A stretch of 64,000 nucleotides of DNA from Microbispora sp. H11081 (GTDB lineage Bacteria; Actinomycetota; Actinomycetes; Streptosporangiales; Streptosporangiaceae). The stretch lies in NCBI RefSeq assembly GCF_012999535.1, contig NZ_JABBWV010000002.1:248001-312000 (forward strand). Direction: 5' to 3'. Below the pieces are notes generated by a model. It was not told where the DNA came from and did not search any database. It worked only from the letters and a program-made list of their open reading frames with translations. The position numbers and the translations under genes are program-made. Positions 25,754-33,661 of this stretch are shown piece by piece; the stretch's first letter is position 1, and each line of letters opens with the position of its first letter.

Positions 25754-28471
25754 ATGAGTACGCCAGCGGAACGCTATGCCGCCTTCCGCGAGCGGCGGTC
25801 CGGAACCGGGCCCGCGCTCGCCTCGTTCCGCGAACTTTACGACTTCGAGCTCGACGAGTTCCAGATCGACGCCTGTGAGGCGCTGGAAGCGGGGGACGGC
25901 GTGCTGGTGGCCGCGCCGACCGGGTCGGGCAAGACCGTGGTGGGGGAGTTCGCCGTCCACCTGGCCCTGCAGCAGGGCCGCAAGTGCTTCTACACGACGC
26001 CGATCAAGGCGTTGTCCAACCAGAAGTACAACGACCTGGTCAGACGGTACGGCGCGAGCAAGGTCGGCCTGCTGACCGGCGACAACAGCGTCAACGGCGA
26101 GGCCCCGATCGTGATCATGACGACCGAGGTCCTGCGCAACATGCTGTACGCGGGCTCGGGCACGCTCGCCGGCCTCGCGTACGTGGTGATGGACGAGGTC
26201 CACTACCTCGCCGACCGGTTCCGCGGCGCGGTCTGGGAGGAGGTCATCATCCACCTGCCGGAGTCGGTGCGGGTGGTGGCGCTGTCGGCCACGGTCAGCA
26301 ACGCCGAGGAGTTCGGCGAGTGGCTGGGCGAGGTGCGCGGCGACACCACGGTCATCGTCGACGAGCACCGGCCGGTGCCGCTGTGGCAGCACATGCTGGT
26401 CGGCAACCAGATGTACGACCTGTTCGTCAACGAGGGCGACGGCGTCCTGCGGGTGAACCCGTCCCTGATGCGGATCTCCCGTGACGAGATGCGGCTGGCC
26501 CAGGCCAGGGGCAGGCGAGGCTACTCGCGGCCGGGCCGGGGGACGACGCCGAGCCGCTCGGACGTCATCGAGAAGCTCGACGCCGAGGGCCTGCTGCCGG
26601 CGATCACCTTCATCTTCTCCAGGAACGGCTGCGACGCCGCCGTGATGCAGTGCCTCTACTCGGGGCTGCGCCTCACCACCGAGGCCGAGAGCCACGAGAT
26701 CCGCCAGATCGTCGACGAGCGGACCTCGCACCTGCCCGACGAGGACCTCGCGGTGCTCGGCTACCTCGAATGGCGTGACTGCCTGGAGCGCGGCCTCGCC
26801 GCCCACCACGCCGGCATGCTCCCCGCCTTCAAGGAGGTCGTGGAGGAGCTGTTCACCAAGGGTCTGGTGAAGGCGGTCTTCGCGACGGAGACGCTGGCGC
26901 TCGGCATCAACATGCCGGCGAGGTCCGTCGTGATCGAGAAGCTCGACAAGTGGAACGGCGAGACCCACGCCGACCTGACCCCGGGGGAGTACACCCAGCT
27001 CACCGGCAGGGCCGGGCGGCGCGGCATCGACATCGAGGGCCACGCGGTGGTGGTCTGGCAGCCGGGGATGGACCCCCTCGCGGTCGCGGGCCTCGCGGGC
27101 ACCCGCACCTACCCGCTGCGCTCCAGCTTCAAGCCGTCGTACAACATGGCGGTCAACCTGGTCGGGCAGGTCGGCAGGGAGCGGGCGCGGACGCTGCTTG
27201 AGGACTCCTTCGCCCAGTTCCAGGCCGACCGCGCGGTGGTCGGGCTGACCCGCCAGCTCCGCAAGGCGGAGCACGCGCTGGAGGGCTACGCCGAGGCCAT
27301 GACCTGCCACCTCGGCGACTTCGAGGAGTACGCCGCGATGCGCAGGCGGCTGTCGGACCGCGAGGCCGAGCTGTCGCGCCAGCGGGGCGCGGCCCGCCGG
27401 GCCCAGGCCGTGCAGTCCCTGGAGGTCCTGAAGCCGGGAGACGTCATCCGGGTGCCGGGCGGGCGGCGCGCGGGCCTCGCGGTCGTGCTCGACCCCGGCG
27501 TCAACAGCCGGGGGCACGAGGGTCCCGCGCCGCTCGTGCTGACGATCGGCAAGCAGGTGAAGCGCCTGTCGGCGGCCGACTTCCCGGTGCCGGTCGAGCC
27601 GGTCGACAAGATCAGGATTCCGAAGGGCTTCAACCCGCGCTCGCCGAAGGAGCGGGCCAACCTGGTCTCGACCGTGCACGCGAAGCTCGGCGATCGCGAC
27701 CTCGGCAAGCCGCCGCGGGCGCGCGACCACGCCCAGGAGGACGAGGAGGTCACCCGCCTGCGGCGCGAGCTGCGCCAGCACCCCTGCCACGGCTGCGACG
27801 AGCGGGAGGACCACGCCCGCTGGGCCGAGCGCTACCACAAGCTGCTCAGGGAGACCGAAGGGCTGCGCCGCAGGGTCGAGGGACGCTCCCACGTCATCGC
27901 GCGCACCTTCGACCGGGTCTGCGGGGTGCTCGACCAGCTCGGCTACCTGGACGGCGAGACCGTCACGGAGCAGGGCCGCAGGCTCGCCTCGCTCTACACC
28001 GAGCTGGACCTGCTCACGGCCGAGTGCCTGCGGGCGGGCGTGTGGAACCGCCTCGACCCCGCGGAGCTGGCCGCGTGCGTGTCCTCGCTGGTGTACGAGT
28101 CGCGGCAGGCCGACGACGTCCGCAGCCCCAAGATCCCGGCCGGCGCCGCCCGCGACGCGCTCGCGGAGATGGTACGGCTGTGGGGCGAGCTGGAGGGCAT
28201 CGAGGAGGACCACGGCCTGTCGTTCGTACGTGAGCCCGACGTCGGCTTCGCCTGGGCGGCCTTCCGCTGGGCCAAGGGCCACAGCCTCGACGCCGTGCTG
28301 ACCGACTGCGACCTCGCCGCGGGCGACTTCGTCCGCTGGGTCAAGCAGCTGCTCGACCTGCTCGGCCAGCTCAGGGACGCCGCGCCCAAGGGGAGCAAGG
28401 TCGCCGACAACGCCGTCAAGGCGATCGACGCCATGCGCCGGGGCGTGGTGGCCTACTCCTCCGTCAGCTGA
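25754..28471 (+). CDS. helY: Ski2-like DEAD/DEAH helicase HelY
   Basis: A 905-residue ATP-dependent RNA helicase related to Mtr4/Ski2. It has Q-motif residues FELDEFQIDACEALEAG, Walker A APTGSGKT, DEVHYL (DEVH box), SAT (ALSATVSN), and in the second RecA domain FATETLALGINMPAR and QLTGRAGRRGID. The C-terminal third carries the arch-like and helical-bundle segments of the family. The ATG lies 7 nt after TAGGGT (25741-25746), indicating a leaderless transcript. Its 3' end faces the RNB ribonuclease gene 7 bp away. The pairing of an Mtr4-like helicase with an exoribonuclease is suggestive for RNA decay. Confidence 0.93.
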   Translation: MSTPAERYAAFRERRSGTGPALASFRELYDFELDEFQIDACEALEAGDGVLVAAPTGSGKTVVGEFAVHLALQQGRKCFYTTPIKALSNQKYNDLVRRYGASKVGLLTGDNSVNGEAPIVIMTTEVLRNMLYAGSGTLAGLAYVVMDEVHYLADRFRGAVWEEVIIHLPESVRVVALSATVSNAEEFGEWLGEVRGDTTVIVDEHRPVPLWQHMLVGNQMYDLFVNEGDGVLRVNPSLMRISRDEMRLAQARGRRGYSRPGRGTTPSRSDVIEKLDAEGLLPAITFIFSRNGCDAAVMQCLYSGLRLTTEAESHEIRQIVDERTSHLPDEDLAVLGYLEWRDCLERGLAAHHAGMLPAFKEVVEELFTKGLVKAVFATETLALGINMPARSVVIEKLDKWNGETHADLTPGEYTQLTGRAGRRGIDIEGHAVVVWQPGMDPLAVAGLAGTRTYPLRSSFKPSYNMAVNLVGQVGRERARTLLEDSFAQFQADRAVVGLTRQLRKAEHALEGYAEAMTCHLGDFEEYAAMRRRLSDREAELSRQRGAARRAQAVQSLEVLKPGDVIRVPGGRRAGLAVVLDPGVNSRGHEGPAPLVLTIGKQVKRLSAADFPVPVEPVDKIRIPKGFNPRSPKERANLVSTVHAKLGDRDLGKPPRARDHAQEDEEVTRLRRELRQHPCHGCDEREDHARWAERYHKLLRETEGLRRRVEGRSHVIARTFDRVCGVLDQLGYLDGETVTEQGRRLASLYTELDLLTAECLRAGVWNRLDPAELAACVSSLVYESRQADDVRSPKIPAGAARDALAEMVRLWGELEGIEEDHGLSFVREPDVGFAWAAFRWAKGHSLDAVLTDCDLAAGDFVRWVKQLLDLLGQLRDAAPKGSKVADNAVKAIDAMRRGVVAYSSVS

Positions 28472-28478
28472 GGGCGGC

Positions 28479-29906
28479 TCAGACGGCCGAGAAACGGACC
28501 TCGCGGGTGGCGGGGTCGGCGCGCGTGAGCCGTACGGGGACGCGCTCGCCGAGCGGCAGCCGGTCGCCGTCGCAGCGGGCGATCACGGCGGGCTCGGTGA
28601 CCTGCACCTGCCCGCCCGGCTTTCCCTCGTTGACGTCGATGACGACCGCCTCGAAGACCTCGCCGATCCTGGGCGCCAGCACGGCCGCCTCGACCAGGTC
28701 CACGCAGGCGCGCTCCACCGCGCCGGCCCGCCTGCCGCCCATGGCCATCTGCTCCGGCAGGCCGGGCAGCGCCGCCGCGATCTGCTCGGGCACCGGAAGG
28801 CCCGCGGCGACGGCCAGGCAGACCTCGGTGGCGAACCGGTCGACCAGCCGCCGCAGCGGCGCGGTGACGTGCGCGTACGGCGCGCCCACGGCGGCGTGCA
28901 GCGTCCGCGCCGGAGGGGCGCCGTCGAAGGCGACGTAGGCCGCGCCGCGCAGCAGCACCGTCGACTCGTGCAGGAAGGCGGCGTGGCCGGGGATCCCGGG
29001 GTCGATCCCGTGCACGACCTCGGCGTACGACGTGCCGTCGGGCCAGGGCACGCCGAGCGCGGCGGCGACCCTGCGGACCTTGCCGACGTCCTGCGGGCCC
29101 GCTTCCGGGAGGACCCTGAGCACGCCGACGCCCGCGTCCAGCATCATCCCGGCCGCCGCCATGCCGGTGAGCAGCGAGATCTGGGCGTTCCACGCCTCGC
29201 AGGGGTGGCTGGTGCGGAACTCCAGCCGGTAGGAGCCGTCCCCGCCGGGGACCACCTGCTGCTCGGGGGTCGGCAGCGACAGGCCGCCCCTGGCCCGCTC
29301 CCGCTCCAGCCGCAGCGGCCCCACTTCGGCGAGCAGCGCGAGCGTCCCCTCGGCCCTGCCGGTGTCCACGGCCGCCTGGACGGCGGCGTAGTCGAGCCGC
29401 TCACGGCTGCGCACCAGGGCCCTGCGCAGGTCCACGGCCTCGATCTCGCCGTCGGGGCCGAGATCGAGCCGCCACAGCGCCGCCGGGCGGACCTGCCCCG
29501 GCAGCAGGCTGGCCGCGCCCTCCGACAGGAGCGGCGGGTGCATCGGCACCCGCTCGCCGGCCAGGTAGATCGTCTGCGCGCGCGCCCTCGCCTCGCCGTC
29601 GATCGCCCCGCCGGGCCGGACGAACGCCCCGACGTCGGCGATCGCGTACCAGACGCGGTAACCCGCTCCGCGCCGCTCGATGAGCAGCGCCTGGTCGAGG
29701 TCCATCGAGCCGGGAGGGTCGATGGTCACCAGCGGCAGGTCGGTCCGGTCCTCGCCGGTCGCGACGGGGGACGCGGCGGCCCGCCCGGCCTCCTCCAGCA
29801 CCGGGTCGGGGAAGCCGTCCGGCAGGTCGAAGTCGCTGCGGATGCGGGCGAATCCGTCGCGGAGGCCGTCCGCGGTGTCCCGGAGGCGGATCGTCGTGTA
29901 CGGCAC
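28479..29906 (-). CDS. RNB-domain exoribonuclease (RNase II/R family)
   Basis: A 475-residue 3'-5' exoribonuclease. It carries an RNB domain with the catalytic acidic motif IDPPGSMDLDQALLIERR, then YAIADVGAFVRPGG, HPPLLSEGAASLLPG and a later AYAHVTAPLRRLVDRFATEV. There is no N-terminal cold-shock/S1 module of normal length, so it is the short actinobacterial form. The GTG at 29906 lies 6 nt after TAGGTT (complement of 29913-29918), suggesting a leaderless transcript. It converges with helY. Confidence 0.9.
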   Translation of the reverse strand: MPYTTIRLRDTADGLRDGFARIRSDFDLPDGFPDPVLEEAGRAAASPVATGEDRTDLPLVTIDPPGSMDLDQALLIERRGAGYRVWYAIADVGAFVRPGGAIDGEARARAQTIYLAGERVPMHPPLLSEGAASLLPGQVRPAALWRLDLGPDGEIEAVDLRRALVRSRERLDYAAVQAAVDTGRAEGTLALLAEVGPLRLERERARGGLSLPTPEQQVVPGGDGSYRLEFRTSHPCEAWNAQISLLTGMAAAGMMLDAGVGVLRVLPEAGPQDVGKVRRVAAALGVPWPDGTSYAEVVHGIDPGIPGHAAFLHESTVLLRGAAYVAFDGAPPARTLHAAVGAPYAHVTAPLRRLVDRFATEVCLAVAAGLPVPEQIAAALPGLPEQMAMGGRRAGAVERACVDLVEAAVLAPRIGEVFEAVVIDVNEGKPGGQVQVTEPAVIARCDGDRLPLGERVPVRLTRADPATREVRFSAV

Positions 29907-29955
29907 GCGATCAACCTACCGGAGTGCGGACATATCAGGCTTTAGGCCGTTCTGG

Positions 29956-30852
29956 CTAGGCCAGTACGGCGAGCAGGCGGCCCAGCGGACCGTCCAGGCC
30001 GTACTTCTCCGACAGCGCCACCAGGCGCTCGGGGTCGCGCGGCGCGGCGGGCAGGGTGATGTCGACGTCCGGGACCGGGACGTCGTGGGCCACCCGGACC
30101 ACCGCGGGGGCGACCTCCAGGTAGTCGCGGGCGGCGGCGAGCTTGTTCCGGGCGCCCGCGGGGAAGCCCTCGGCGCCGCCGTCGTCCAGCGCGGCGAGCA
30201 GCGCGGACAGCGAGCCGAAGCGCGTGATGAGGGCGGCGGCCGTCTTGTCGCCGATGCCGGCGACGCCCGGCAGGCCGTCGCTCGGGTCGCCGCGCAGCGT
30301 CGCGAAGTCGGCGTACGCCCGGCCCGGAATGCCGTACTTCTCCCGGACGAACGCCTCATCGACGATCTGAAGGTTACGAATCCCCCGTACTGTGTAAAGG
30401 GCCCGGCACGGCTTCTCGTCGTCCACGAGCTGGAACAGGTCCCGGTCGCCGGTGACGATGTCCACGGCGGAGGTCGCTGCGATCGCGTAGGTGCCGATCA
30501 CGTCGTCGGCCTCGTAGCCCGCCACGCCGACGCGGGCGACGCCCAGCGCGTCCAGGACCTCCTCGATCACCGGGACCTGCGGGGCGAGCGTGTCGGGCAC
30601 CTGCTCCTCGTCGCCGCTCGCCACCCGGTGCGCCTTGTACGACGGGATCGCCGCGACCCGGAACTCGGGCCGCCAGTCGGCGTCCATGCAGGCCACGATC
30701 TGGGCAGGGGAGTGCTGCCGGACCAGGGTGGCGATCATGTCGAGGAGCCCGCGCACCGCGTTGACCGGCATGCCGTCCGGCGAGGTCACCGACTCCGGGA
30801 CCCCGTAGAAGGCGCGGAAGTACAGCGACGGGGTGTCGAGAAGCATCAGCAC
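29956..30852 (-). CDS. 5'-3' exonuclease (FEN/PIN-like, Pol I N-domain type)
   Basis: A 298-residue stand-alone flap-type nuclease, homologous to the N-terminal domain of DNA polymerase I. It begins LMLLDTPSLYFRAFYGVPE, has the metal-binding acids in ACMDADWRPEFR, GYEADDVIGTYA and IVTGDRDLFQLV, and the helix-hairpin-helix around GVAGIGDKTAAALI. It probably removes RNA primers or flaps in replication and repair. The start is either GTG 30852 or ATG 30846; AGGG lies close upstream of both. Confidence 0.9.
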   Translation of the reverse strand: MLMLLDTPSLYFRAFYGVPESVTSPDGMPVNAVRGLLDMIATLVRQHSPAQIVACMDADWRPEFRVAAIPSYKAHRVASGDEEQVPDTLAPQVPVIEEVLDALGVARVGVAGYEADDVIGTYAIAATSAVDIVTGDRDLFQLVDDEKPCRALYTVRGIRNLQIVDEAFVREKYGIPGRAYADFATLRGDPSDGLPGVAGIGDKTAAALITRFGSLSALLAALDDGGAEGFPAGARNKLAAARDYLEVAPAVVRVAHDVPVPDVDITLPAAPRDPERLVALSEKYGLDGPLGRLLAVLA

Positions 30853-30871
30853 CCTGCCATTGTCACGCCTG

Positions 30872-31834
30872 TCAGGGGTGCGGGGGGCCCTCTCCGGTGA
30901 CCGCGACGGCGAGCAGGCAGGTGTCGTCCTCGGGATTGGGGCCGCCGATCGCCTCCAGCAGGCCGTCGAGGCCCGCGTCGAGATCCGCTCCGGCCGCGCC
31001 CAGACCGGTCGCCACGGCCGCCTCCATGACGAGGGACACCCCGGCGCCGATGTCGCGTGAGCGGCGCTCGACCAGGCCGTCGGTGAACATCAGCAGCAGG
31101 TCGCCGGGATCGAGGCGGACGTCGGCCACCCCGTACGGCAGGCTCGGCGTCGCCCCGAGCACGACCCCCCGGGGCGCCCCGAGCTGGCGCGCGCCCCCGC
31201 GACGCACCAGGATCGGGGCGGGATGACCCGCCTGTGCCCACGTGAAAAGGCGGGTCTCCGGGTCGAAGAGGCCGCACACCGCGGTCGCGGTGGTGTCGTC
31301 CAGCCGGGTGAGCACCAGGGTGTTCAGCCAGGCCAGCAGCCTGCCGGGGCAGGCTCCCGTCATGCTCAGGCCGAGCAGCGCGTGCCGCAGCTGCGCCATC
31401 TCGGCGATCGCCGGCAGGCCGTGCCCCGACACGTCGCCCACGGCGAGGAACACGCGGCCGCCGGGCAGTGGGGCGGCGTCGTACCAGTCGCCCCCGAGGC
31501 TCGACGCCCGGCCCGCTGGGACGTACCTGACGGCGATCCGGGCACCGGGAAGATCGATCGTGGCGCCGGGCTCTGGCAGGATCGCCTCGCGCAGCGCCAG
31601 CGTGACGCGGCGTTCCTCGGCGGCGCGTTCCCGCCGCTCCGCCCACCGCCGCCCGCCGGTGTTCCGGCCCAGCGGAGTGCCGGTGGCGGCTCCGGACGCC
31701 GCGCCCGGGTCGCGGTCGTCCACGGGGGGAAGGGCCGGCCTCGTGCCGCCCACTACGCCGACCATTGGTCTCGCTCTCGATGACGCTTTCGTTTTGTGAT
31801 CGTACTGACGCGGAGCGTAGCAGTCCTCCATCAC
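30872..31834 (-). CDS. SpoIIE/PP2C-type serine phosphatase
   Basis: A phosphatase of 320 residues, or 297 if the ATG at 31765 is used. The N-terminal 80 residues are low in predicted structure; the rest is a SpoIIE domain with SLGGDWYDAAPLPGGRVFLAVGD, VSGHGLPAIAEMAQLRHAL, DPGDLLLMFTDGLVERR and NPEDDTCLLAV. Such proteins usually dephosphorylate an anti-sigma-factor antagonist. No sensor domain, anti-sigma factor or antagonist gene lies beside it. No strong ribosome-binding site decides the start. Confidence 0.85.
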   Translation of the reverse strand: MMEDCYAPRQYDHKTKASSRARPMVGVVGGTRPALPPVDDRDPGAASGAATGTPLGRNTGGRRWAERRERAAEERRVTLALREAILPEPGATIDLPGARIAVRYVPAGRASSLGGDWYDAAPLPGGRVFLAVGDVSGHGLPAIAEMAQLRHALLGLSMTGACPGRLLAWLNTLVLTRLDDTTATAVCGLFDPETRLFTWAQAGHPAPILVRRGGARQLGAPRGVVLGATPSLPYGVADVRLDPGDLLLMFTDGLVERRSRDIGAGVSLVMEAAVATGLGAAGADLDAGLDGLLEAIGGPNPEDDTCLLAVAVTGEGPPHP

Positions 31835-31959
31835 CCGGGGGTTGGTTTTCTTCTATGCCGTGGGATAAGCCAGTGCCCTCCGAAGTCCGCCCGCGTGGCG
31901 ACTGTGGTACAAGCACCTGCGTGTGTCGCGGGGAGCCCGCGCTCGTTAGATTAGGTCGC

Positions 31960-33087
31960 GTGACGACGATGTCCCAGGAACACTCCGACCTGTATCCCAC
32001 GAGCCGCCCGGCCGCCGTACGAGAGGCCGTCGGCCGCGCCGGTCTCGACGCGCTGCTGCTGACGCCCGGCCCGGATCTGCGCTACGTGACCGGCTACGAC
32101 GCGCTGCCGCTGGAACGCCTGACCTGCCTGGTCGTGCCCGCGTCCGGTGAACCGTTCCTCATGGTGCCCCGCCTGGAACTGCCGGCCGCCGAGCACTCGC
32201 CGGCCTCACGGCTGGGGATCGAGTTCGTGGCGTGGGACGAGACCGACGACCCGTTCGCCGAGGTGGCCCGCCGCCTGGGCCCGGTCGCCAGGGTCGGGCT
32301 CGCCGACCGGATGTGGGCGATGCAGTCGCTGCGGTTCCGCGCCGCCATGCCCGGCGCCGAGCAGACGCTGGCCGGGAGCGTCCTGCGCGAGCTGCGCATG
32401 CGCAAGTCGCCGGCCGAGGTCGCGGCGCTGGCGGAGGCGGGGGCGGCCATCGACGCCGTGCACGCCCTGGTGCCCCGGCTGCTCAAGGCGGGCCGCACCG
32501 AGCGCGAGGTCGGCAAGGACATCGCGGAGGCCATCGTCGACGCGGGGCACGCCCGGGTCGACTTCGTGATCGTGGGTTCGGGGCCCAACGGGGCCAGCCC
32601 GCACGCGGAGCTGAGCGACCGCGTCATCGGTCACGGCGAGCCCGTCGTGGTGGACATCGGCGGCACGATGCCGAGCGGCTACTGCTCGGATTCCACCCGG
32701 GTCTACTGCGTGGGCGAGCCCCCGGCCGAGTTCGCGGCGTACTACGAGGTGCTCAAGCGCGCCCAGGAGGCCGCCTGCGCCCACGTCAGGCCGGGCGTGA
32801 GCTGCGAGTCGGTGGACGCAGCCGCCCGCGAGGTGATCGCGGACGCGGGGTACGGCGAGCACTTCATCCACCGCACCGGCCACGGCATCGGCCTGGAGAC
32901 GCACGAGGAGCCGTACATCGTCGCGGGCAACACCGAGGAGATGCGGCCCGGGTTCGCGTTCTCCGTGGAGCCGGGCATCTACCTCTCCGGACGGCACGGC
33001 GCCCGGATCGAGGACATTGTCGTCTGCGGCGAGACCGCGGGCGAGCGGATGAACAACACCACGAGGGATCTGGTCGTCGTGGGCTGA
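31960..33087 (+). CDS. M24-family aminopeptidase (Xaa-Pro type)
   Basis: A 375-residue cytoplasmic metallopeptidase that removes N-terminal residues, probably before proline. The N-terminal creatinase-like domain (about 10-140) has LLLTPGPDLRYVTGYDALP. The C-terminal pita-bread domain holds the metal ligands VVDIGGTM, SDSTRVY, HRTGHGIGLETHEEPY, SVEPGIYL and IEDIVV. The GTG at 31960 lies 7 nt after TAGATT (31947-31952), pointing to a leaderless transcript; the ATG three codons later is an alternative. The reading frame runs further upstream but overlaps the promoter of the SpoIIE gene. Confidence 0.9.
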   Translation: MTTMSQEHSDLYPTSRPAAVREAVGRAGLDALLLTPGPDLRYVTGYDALPLERLTCLVVPASGEPFLMVPRLELPAAEHSPASRLGIEFVAWDETDDPFAEVARRLGPVARVGLADRMWAMQSLRFRAAMPGAEQTLAGSVLRELRMRKSPAEVAALAEAGAAIDAVHALVPRLLKAGRTEREVGKDIAEAIVDAGHARVDFVIVGSGPNGASPHAELSDRVIGHGEPVVVDIGGTMPSGYCSDSTRVYCVGEPPAEFAAYYEVLKRAQEAACAHVRPGVSCESVDAAAREVIADAGYGEHFIHRTGHGIGLETHEEPYIVAGNTEEMRPGFAFSVEPGIYLSGRHGARIEDIVVCGETAGERMNNTTRDLVVVG

Positions 33088-33130
33088 GCCGATTCCCCGG
33101 GAAAGTCCCGCCGCCGCTACCGTTGCTCGC

Positions 33131-33601
33131 GTGGAGGAGATCGATCGCCGAATCGTCACCCTGCTGGCGACTGACGGCCGGATGAGCTTCACCGATCTGG
33201 CCAAGGAGACGGGACTGTCCGTCTCCGCGGTCCATCAGCGGGTACGCAGGCTGGAGAAGCGTGGCGTCATCCGCGGATACGCCGCTCTCGTGGACTACGA
33301 CGAGATCGGCCTGCCGCTGACCGCCTTCGTCTCGATCAAGCCGATCGACCCCTCCGCGCCGGACGACGCGCCGGAGCGGCTGAGCCATCTGACCGCCATC
33401 GAGGCCTGTCACAGCGTGGCCGGCGATGAAAGTTACATACTCAAGGTCCGGGTGGCCTCGCCGTTCGCCCTGGAGGAGCTCCTCCAGCAGATCCGCGCGT
33501 CGGCCAACGTGAGCACGCGCACGACCGTCGTGCTCAGCACGCCGTACGACTACCGGTCCCCGATGATCGAGAAGGACCTGGGCGGCGACGCCACCGGCTG
33601 A
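33131..33601 (+). CDS. Lrp/AsnC-family regulator
   Basis: A 156-residue regulator with an N-terminal helix-turn-helix (LLATDGRMSFTDLAKETGLSVSAVHQRVRRLEKRG region) and a C-terminal RAM ligand-binding domain (about 65-145, with AFVSIKP and ESYILKVRVASPFALEELL). It probably responds to an amino acid. It follows the M24 peptidase gene by 43 bp. TACCGT (33118-33123) lies 7 nt before the GTG, so it may have its own leaderless promoter. Confidence 0.92.
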   Translation: MEEIDRRIVTLLATDGRMSFTDLAKETGLSVSAVHQRVRRLEKRGVIRGYAALVDYDEIGLPLTAFVSIKPIDPSAPDDAPERLSHLTAIEACHSVAGDESYILKVRVASPFALEELLQQIRASANVSTRTTVVLSTPYDYRSPMIEKDLGGDATG

Positions 33602-33661
33602 GCGCCGCCCGGGCGTCCGATGCGGGACGGGAGCCGTACGGCCCGTAGAATCTGTCGGCCT

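Noticed and set aside
25514..28282. 922-residue minus-strand frame opposite helY
   Set aside because: Shadow of a long GC-rich gene; composition is uniform and no motif is visible.
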